From NCBI GenBank assembly GCA_015501595.1, contig JADNRX010000024.1, forward strand, positions 186,001-250,000: a stretch of DNA of 64,000 nucleotides. Direction: 5' to 3'. Made by a program: the position numbers and the translations under genes. The stretch's first letter is position 1. Each line of letters begins with the position of its first letter. The notes under the pieces were generated by a model that did not search any database, was not told where the DNA came from, and saw nothing but the letters and a program-made list of their open reading frames with translations. Shown one piece after another: positions 57,403 through 64,000 of this stretch. Source of the DNA: Hymenopellis radicata. Its lineage: Eukaryota; Basidiomycota; Agaricomycetes; Agaricales; Physalacriaceae.

Positions 57403-57505
57403 ACATGGATATCTCCGACGTCGACTCGTCAACCGAAATGGATAGCTCCACGTCGACTTGTCCGCTGAAATGGATGCCCCCAACGTCGACCCGTTAGCTG
57501 AAATG
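57403..57505 (+). repeat. Short tandem repeat in the N-terminus of the SET gene
   Basis: Three degenerate units of about 33 bp (GAAATGGAT..., ACGTCGAC...) encode D-V-D-x(n)-E-M-D/E steps. One base appears lost in the middle unit, which separates ATG 57403 from the main frame. Confidence 0.5.
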
Positions 57506-60091
57506 GAGGCGCGCCAAATCTACAAGGAAGTCTACCGCGAGTTCTATGAATGGGAGCAGGCCGATGCGCAGGCGTCCATTGATAGCTTGGCCTGCAAGAA
57601 CCCAGATGACTCCTTCCCAGACCGTGGCGAGTTCAACCTCGGCGGCATGGATGCATGCCTTATCGACGACGAGGACTGTATCATCATCAACATTGAAAAC
57701 AAGATAGCGCCGCATCCGCCGTATACGTCCTGCGCCCCGGTGTCGCGGAACGTTCTTCTCCCAGATGACGCGGACCTTGGACTTGCCGTGGGTCGCTCTC
57801 GCACGTGCCGTATGCTGACCATCCTGCGTTCAAGAAGAAGCAGTTTCTGCGAGACTGTATTGCAGCGATTCCGGATTTGAAGTATGCATGGCAGAAGGAT
57901 TTTCTGGATCCTGACGGTGCGTCTCTCTTGTTTTTCGTTCGGTAGAGTGGTGCTAATAGCTCGGTTAGTCGAGATTATACGTATTGAGGTCGTCAAGAGG
58001 CTATACGACAGGAGCATTCCGCTGAATATACTCGGCGACAACCTGGTGGGGAAGGTTGGGCATGACACTGGCTTGCTGTGGGCCATTCATCAAAGGTGCA
58101 TTTTACATCTTGTGCTCGTACGAGAACACCTCCATTGAACTTTGTGGCACACAGAGACTGGCCGAAAGTCCTGGATTGGTTCAGCGAAAAGGAAGTGGAA
58201 AAACTGCAGAATATCAGAAACCACCCGGACTTGAACTGGAAGACTGAGAGTGTGTTTGACGCCATCAACACCTGCGAGCCGGCGTATTGTTCGCTTTGTG
58301 GGCGTCTGGCGTGCGGAACGCATCGACGTGAGTCCTTGTCTTCCGACTCTCCCTTTCCCCGTGATAGTGATTCTGTTCTGTTTTGGTAGCGGAGAAGGAC
58401 GAGACTAAGGAATTGCGTCTTCCTGTTCTGTTGGAGAAAGTGGCAAAGCTGTCAGCGGAAGAACTGCACGACTCGGGTGTTACTCCTTGTGGCGTGGATT
58501 GTTTTAAGCATCTGGATATGGATCGCTACGAAGATGAGGTCAGGGAACAGTTTTCTTCATCTTGACCAAGTACTGATGTACGCGCAGAGTGACAGGGAAT
58601 CCGAAATCGACGAAGATAAGTTCATCATAGGCGTGTTGAAGATTGATCCCGACATCCTTCCGTGTGATCTCTCTTTCACATCGAAACTACCATGCAATCA
58701 GGTACTAAACTACTTTCAGCCTTCTCCGTGTCATAACTCGTGTTGGCTTGTAGATCTTCCTTTACCGAGCGCGCTTCCTCAAGCAAGCTGGTGCCAGGCC
58801 CGATGCTGGAAGAACCTATTCAGGACCTTCTCGTCTCGCGGAAGTCGAAGATCCCAAGAAGCCTGAACAATCGTTCGCCTCACCGTATGCCATTTCACTT
58901 TGTCAATGTACCCTCCGTGACGAGTCTTCTGCAGTGTTCATCCGTGTGTACACGACGGGCCGTGCGATAATACCGTCGAAGGATGTCGGTGCTACTTAAC
59001 GGGACGCCAGTGTCTCCGGAGTTGTAACTGTGCGCTTACCTGCAAGTGGCCACTGATTTCCGCAGTTGCATAGTAACCTAACATGATGTACAGGTGCTCG
59101 TAGGCGGAAGGGCTGCTCGTGTTATGTGGACGGGGGCTGCACCAAAGCTAACCAATGTCCGTGTGCTATACAAGAGCAAGAGTGTGATCCGGAGCTTTGT
59201 CGCAAATGCGGCGCAAGGTCTGTCCCAACGCGTTGTATTTGAATCCCTACAAGCTCACAGCCTTGGGATAGGAATCAGATTGCGTGGAAGCACATTGATC
59301 TTGATGGCCCAGCTCCAAGTATGCCACTTCATATAAGTACTATAAGAATATGCTGACTTGAAGCTTGGTTCAGATCATAAGCATAGCTGTAATAATGTTG
59401 ATGTGCAACATGCTACTATCCGTGACGATGTAAGCATCTCCCTCTTTTAGGTTTCCCGAGACCAGTAATTACTCATTCAAATACCAGGTCTTGATCTCCA
59501 TCCGACGATCGAAATATGGGAGCGGAGCTTTCTCATCCTCTAGCAATGGTCTGAAGGCAGATACATATCTCGGTGGTGAGTTGCATGGGATCCCTCTTTC
59601 CAAGCGTAACATTGTGCAGAATATCATGGCCAAATCAAGAAAAACGTCCCCGACGTGAGTTCGATGGTGGACAGCATCCTTGCGAAATACACAAAGCGAA
59701 ATTATGTGTTTGACCTCAATAAGGAAGTCATCATCGATGCTGCGTCCATGGGGAACGTAACAAGGTACCTCAACGAGGGGCCGGAGTTGAAGAAACCTAA
59801 AGAAGGCTCAAAACCTGGAGACAAAGATGCAAACTGCGGCACTGAGAGTGAGTTGATTGCTGTCGGCCTTGCCAGGTTATTCATATATCTTTCAAGTCAT
59901 CTACGTGAATGAAGAGAAACACATCGTGCTCAGAACAGGTGAGCGACACCGTTTCTCATATGCAGCTGTGAGTTGAAGCTATCAACCTAGGGCCACCTAT
60001 CGCCGCCCGGAAAGAACTCACCTTGAGTTATGGAGACAAGTATTGGGGCAAGGCCGCGCAGAACGAAGGCTCGGAGGAAGAAGAAACCTAA
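57403..60091 (+). CDS. Ezh2-like SET-domain histone methyltransferase, with frame breaks
   Basis: Blocks in order: acidic N-terminus, EARQIYKEVYREFYEWEQAD, PYADHPAFKKKQFLRDC, a CSLCGRLACGTH cysteine motif, a CXC-type segment (RRKGCSCYVDGGCTKANQCP, then ECDPELCRKCGA), CNNVDVQHATIRDD, then SET motifs: RRSKYGSGAFSSS, YLGEYHGQIK, NYVFDLNKEVIIDAASMGN, VTRYLNEG, DANC and ARKELTLSYGDKYWG. This order fits the PRC2 catalytic subunit that methylates H3K27 in the nucleus. Breaks: two one-base shifts around 57765-57815, a doubtful junction after CRKCGA near 59220, and a shift in the N-terminal repeats near 57440. ATG 57403 opens a frame with three about 33-bp repeats; ATG 57470 is the first in the main frame. 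Exon ends are only partly resolved. Confidence 0.65.
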
Positions 60092-60167
60092 AAGGCTGAT
60101 ATTAACTATTGTGATACATACATGCAAAATTCAGTCATGATTCAAACATCCCCAAAATGATCCTATC

Positions 60168-62806
60168 CTAATGATGCTGCTCCGCATACCCAAGAAGCAA
60201 CTCCTCAAACTGTCCTAACCGAGGAAGCACAATCTCCCCGCCGACGGTCTTGGTCTTCACCCACGCGGATACCTTCTCCGTGATGTTGTCCACGCTGAAA
60301 CCGAAAATATCGTACAACTTGGTCTGGGGCGCGCTCAGTCCAAAGGTATGCATGCTCAACGACGCATGCGCGTAGCGCGCCCATCCGTAAGACGAGTACG
60401 GCTCCACGGATACAACGAGCGCCTTCCCGTTTCCGAGCACGCTATCGCGATACTCGAACGGTTGCTGATCAAAGTGCGATTGACTGGGCATCGAGACGAC
60501 GCGTACACGAAGAGCGAGGTCGTTTCCGAGACGCTTCGCTACCTCGATGGAGCGTGTGACTTCCGAGCCAGTGGAGATGAGAATGAGTTGAGGATCGGAG
60601 TCGTCGGAGGTGGTGGAGAAGATGGGGTACGCCCCGAGTTTGACTTTGGCGCGGTCGGAGCCTGCAAGGAGAGGAACAGCCTGGCGGGAGAGGGCGAATA
60701 GTGAGGGGGTATCATGAGAGTCCAAGGCAATTTCCCAAGCACCCACTAGGGAAGTGTGCTTTAGTAAGAATAAGGCGAACGAGTAATAATATGAGACTTA
60801 CTGCACTCCTCAGCATCGGCAGGGCGAATGAAATTGTAGTTGGGGAGTCCGCGATAGAAGTTGGCCAGCCTGAACAAGGAGTAAGTTTACCAAAACAGAA
60901 TGCTTTGAGAGGGATCATACGCGATAGGCTGATGGGTAGGCCCGTCTTCACCGATACCAATCGAATCGTGAGTGGCGATGCCGATCGTACGAAGCTTTTG
61001 TAAAGCAGTCATACGAGCACCAGGCGCCGCGTACAACCAGAACATGAAGAATCTAAAAAACGGATTAGATGCCAACAACATGGAAGAAGCGGCGTCAACG
61101 TACGTCGAGCATATTGGTATGAACATTCCATTCTGGTACGCGCTCATGCCATTGGCAAGTCCAATCATCGAGAACTCGCGAATGCCATATCGGATTTGGC
61201 GCCCAGAGTAATCGCCCAGACCCGTTTCAGGCTATATACAAAGTCAGCGATTCAAGTCGAATATCATACCAGTAAAGGCTCACAGCTTGGAATTCGACCT
61301 GCCCCGGGAAATTGACAAATGTCGATTCTAGTAGATCCGCAGAGCCAGCAATAAAGTGCTTGTACTTGGGCACTAAAGCAGCAAGAGCAATACCGGACGA
61401 CTTTCTCGTGGGCTGCGCTGCAGTCGGAAGCTTTGATTTGGGCGGTAGGAAAGTCCGCCATTCCTCTGGAAGCCTTCCCGTCAACCGCTGCTGAAGGTCA
61501 GCATACTCCTCGGGGTGGGCGTTGGCGTATTTGGCATAGAGTGCGTTCCAAGCGGCTTCGTCATCATGTCCACGTTCAATTACGGGACGGAAGTATTCTG
61601 TTCGTCGTCAATACGTGTACTTTGAAGAAGAGGAAGTAACCAACATACCGTAAACTTCTTCCGGAATCTGCCACTTCGCCTTGGCATCCATACCAAAGAC
61701 TCCCTTGACGTATTCAACATCCTCTGCCCCAAGGGCTGCTCCATGAACAGCACCGGTGTTGGCGCGACGGCTCCCAAAGCCAATTACAGTTCGTATGTGG
61801 ACAAATACAGGCTTCCCTGTTACGGCTTTGGCGGCGTCGAGAGCCGCGATTATAGCAGGGAGCTGAGAGAAATGTGAATAAAATGAGTATACCAAATGCG
61901 AGAGCACCCACATCATTAGTTCCGTCCTGAACTTCGATAACATGGAAGCCGTTTGCGGCCATCTTCGCCGACGTGTCATCGGTAAAGCAGTTGGCAATGT
62001 TTCCATCCACAGTAATCTAAGTAGATGTCAGATCTATGGAAACAAATACGCGAATCGCACTGACCTGGTTATCATCATAAATCACGATGAGATTGTCAAG
62101 TCGCAAGTGACCCGCGATCGAGAGAGCTTCCTGCCCGACACCTTCCTGAAGACAGCCATCGCCAGTAAAGCACCAGATCTTGTTGTCGATGATATCAAGC
62201 CCCGGCTTGTTGTAGTTTGCAGCAAGGTTCTTCGATGCGATAGCCAGTCCGACGGCGTTGGCGATACCTTGTCCAAGCGGACCGGTAGTCACCTTTCCAG
62301 GACGCGTGAGAGGGTATTTTTGGAATGCATGATCGTACACACCTCAACACCAGGAAACTCAATTTCCGGGTGACCCGCTGCGATTCCAAAGTTAGGATTA
62401 TGGTACGTCCGGAGCTGGTCAAGTGTCCAAACATCATAACCAGTAAAGTGGAAATGGATGTATTGCAACAAGCAAGCATGGCCCGCGCTCAAGACGAATC
62501 TATCACGATTGAACCTAAGTGGATGTTAGCATCTTCTCGTGGGGTATTGGACGATCGCGCACCATTCTGGGTTCTTGGGATTGTATCGCATGGCGAATCG
62601 CCAAAGGGCGACACCGATGGCGGCGGCGCCCATGACGGTTCCGGGATGACCTCCCTTGTACTGTAGAACGAGAAATCTCAATATCTGCAAGTCAACATCG
62701 CTCTGCAACGCACCTCTTGAGTCAAATCAGCTCCAAGACATCTGATCGTGTTGATGACCAGCTTCTCTGGGGTATCGTTAATCGACCTGTTGATAGCGGC
62801 GGGCAT
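60168..62806 (-). CDS. Transketolase / dihydroxyacetone synthase-like
   Basis: Eleven exons (62806-62714, 62660-62563, 62514-62343, 62292-62065, 62016-61912, 61862-61649, 61597-61284, 61231-61104, 61052-60921, 60869-60802, 60745-60168) give 709 aa. Thiamine-diphosphate enzyme motifs are present: [54 protein letters not shown] (GDG...N type ThDP/Mg site), [50 protein letters not shown] and LISTGSEVT. Transketolases swap two-carbon units between sugar phosphates; DHA synthases do this with formaldehyde as acceptor. Length, the unusual [18 protein letters not shown] segment and nearness to DHA kinase suggest the DHA-synthase side, but there is no peroxisomal SKL-type end (it ends YAEQHH). Family certain, substrate open. 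Confidence 0.9.
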
Positions 62807-63391
62807 GATAGATTGAAGTGGTCATTCCCCCACTGCAGGTTGAGCGGTATAAATTCCACCGGAAAATCAAGGTTGGTCTAACGGATAAGGTCCATTCTTC
62901 CGAAATTCCTTTTTCAAAATCATGATGTTGGAAATGCGAAAGGAAGGTTACAATCCCGTTTTTCCGGGCCCGGGTGTTCGTCCAAATATAGCAATTTGTC
63001 ACGGTACTTGAGGATCGCGCCGAAGCTCCGCTCGGGATTTGGCGTAATACCCACTGCTTGTCCCGCAGTTCTCAACATCCTAGACAAGACTGGGATACAC
63101 CGTGCCCTTGTAACGAGTCATATGCGAAAACTCCGGGGCATTTGAAGAAACCGTGAATGGACTAGTGCGCCTTTTTTGTTCCTTTGCTGCTTTGCTCCTC
63201 GGTTGAATTTGTCCCCGCATTTTATTACCCCCATTACCCCGCCGGGCTCATTGCCAACCCCGCGCCCCGCCATGGGGGATCTGCTCAAGTCACAGTATCT
63301 TCGGGGCCTCTGATACCGGGATCACTCACACTTATATCAGGCCTGCCTGTTTTTAACTATCTCGCAAGTCACCCTCGTCACCTGCTCAGTC
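62807..63391. other. Divergent intergenic region
   Basis: Shared upstream region of the transketolase-like and SDR genes (585 bp). It is probably a two-way promoter; a weak TATA-like ACTTATATC occurs near 63330. No gene seen. Confidence 0.4.
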
Positions 63392-64000
63392 ATGTCTTCC
63401 GTTCCGAGTGCTGTAAACGGCGCGCCTACTGCTGTCGCGAGCGACTTAACGCCCACAGTTGAAGATCCTACTGTTCCTCAGTTGTTCTCGTTAAAGGGGC
63501 GAACAGCACTTGGTAAGTCTTTATCTTCTATTCGTTGATTCAGTTTGTTCACGAGCTCGGAAGTTACTGGCGGAGCACGCGGTCTCGGTATAACTCTCGC
63601 TGCAGCTTTAGTCGAGGCTGGCGCGCATGTTTACTGCTTGGACATTCTATCCGAGCCATCCGCGAAGGAATGGGCCGCGCTTATCGCCAAATCGCAGGAA
63701 CACGGTGTCACCGCTAGCTATCGCCAACTCGACATCACAAATTCTGACCTCGTCAAATCTGTCTTTGAATCTATCGCTGCTGAAGCCGTCGCTCCCATCC
63801 GTGTTCTCGTTGCCGCTGCCGGAAGTAAGCAACATTACCTTCCTTTCCTACAGACCCATCTAATTGTATCATAGTTCAACAAGAGTGCCCGGCCATCGAA
63901 TACCGCTCAGAACAAGTGAAGCGCATGATGGACGTGAACGTCGTTGGCACCTTCAACACTATACAAGCTGGCGCGATTACCATGCTCAAGCACGGTCTCG
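63392..64000 (+). CDS. Short-chain dehydrogenase/reductase (3' part outside window)
   Basis: Exons 63392-63512, 63564-63824 and 63875 onward encode MSSVPSAVNGAPTAVASD, then FSLKGRTALVTGGARGLGIT, where TGGARGLG is the SDR cofactor glycine motif, then GAHVYCLDI, which ends strand 2 with Asp and suggests NAD(H) use, and VLVAAAG, the equivalent of NNAG. The catalytic Ser-Tyr-Lys lies beyond the window end. The sequence resembles fungal polyol dehydrogenases (arabinitol, mannitol or sorbose type). Its position next to the transketolase-like gene fits pentitol or hexitol metabolism. Confidence 0.85.

Overview
The window comes from a filamentous fungus, most likely a mushroom-forming basidiomycete (Agaricomycete). 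Genes are broken by many introns of about 45-60 bp with GT-AG ends. The families present fit that group: kinase-like proteins with HRDVR/DFD motifs, DUF6589, an F-box type with the RHAQAW signature, and Spt5-like KOW fragments. Housekeeping genes such as SRP14, PMP3, NAD-malic enzyme, dihydroxyacetone kinase and a GCK-III kinase also look fungal. All exon models below were made by eye, and nearly all sum to whole codons.

Region 1 (1-30.5 kb) is accessory, duplicated and decaying. Four copies of one kinase-like gene lie here: A at 4-862 and B at 8711-10892 on +, C at 26193-24012 and D at 28589-26431 on -. Three copies of an old yellow enzyme (OYE) gene go with them: OYE1 + (broken), OYE2 - (intact), OYE3 - (relic). 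A and most of D are alike, as are B and C, so the layout is a large imperfect inverted duplication around a spacer of about 9 kb. The spacer (13.6-22.2 kb) holds a broken F-box gene, an intron-containing tRNA-Asp and a secreted lactonase-like gene. A divergent pseudokinase gene lies at 5.5-7.9 kb. Long stretches at 1.1-5.4 and 17.4-20.6 kb hold nothing I can recognise.

Region 2 (30.6-41.6 kb) is ordinary chromosome: a KOW-type fragment, PMP3, an MSS51-like MYND protein, NAD-malic enzyme, a MARVEL-type membrane protein, SRP14, and a fused siroheme synthase with one apparent frameshift.

Region 3 (42.39-48.74 kb) is the most striking part. It is a 6.3-kb unit with long terminal inverted repeats (43 bp of the inner part is identical) and flanking AGATATATTC direct repeats. 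It encodes two converging genes: a RecQ-like helicase whose C-terminus is a bromodomain (795 aa), and a 987-aa DUF6589 protein with an AT-hook. I read it as a DNA transposon in which DUF6589 may be the transposase, and I do not know of a described element with this gene set.

Region 4 (48.8-64 kb) holds an MFS sugar transporter, dihydroxyacetone kinase, a Ste20/GCK-III kinase, an Ezh2-like SET-domain gene with several frame breaks, a transketolase/dihydroxyacetone-synthase-like gene, and the start of a short-chain dehydrogenase. Transporter, DHA kinase, transketolase/DHA synthase and the dehydrogenase could act together in sugar, polyol or C1 carbon flow through dihydroxyacetone.

Single-base frame breaks recur in genes that are otherwise well conserved. 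Some are probably real decay in duplicated copies. Others may be assembly indels and should be checked against reads.
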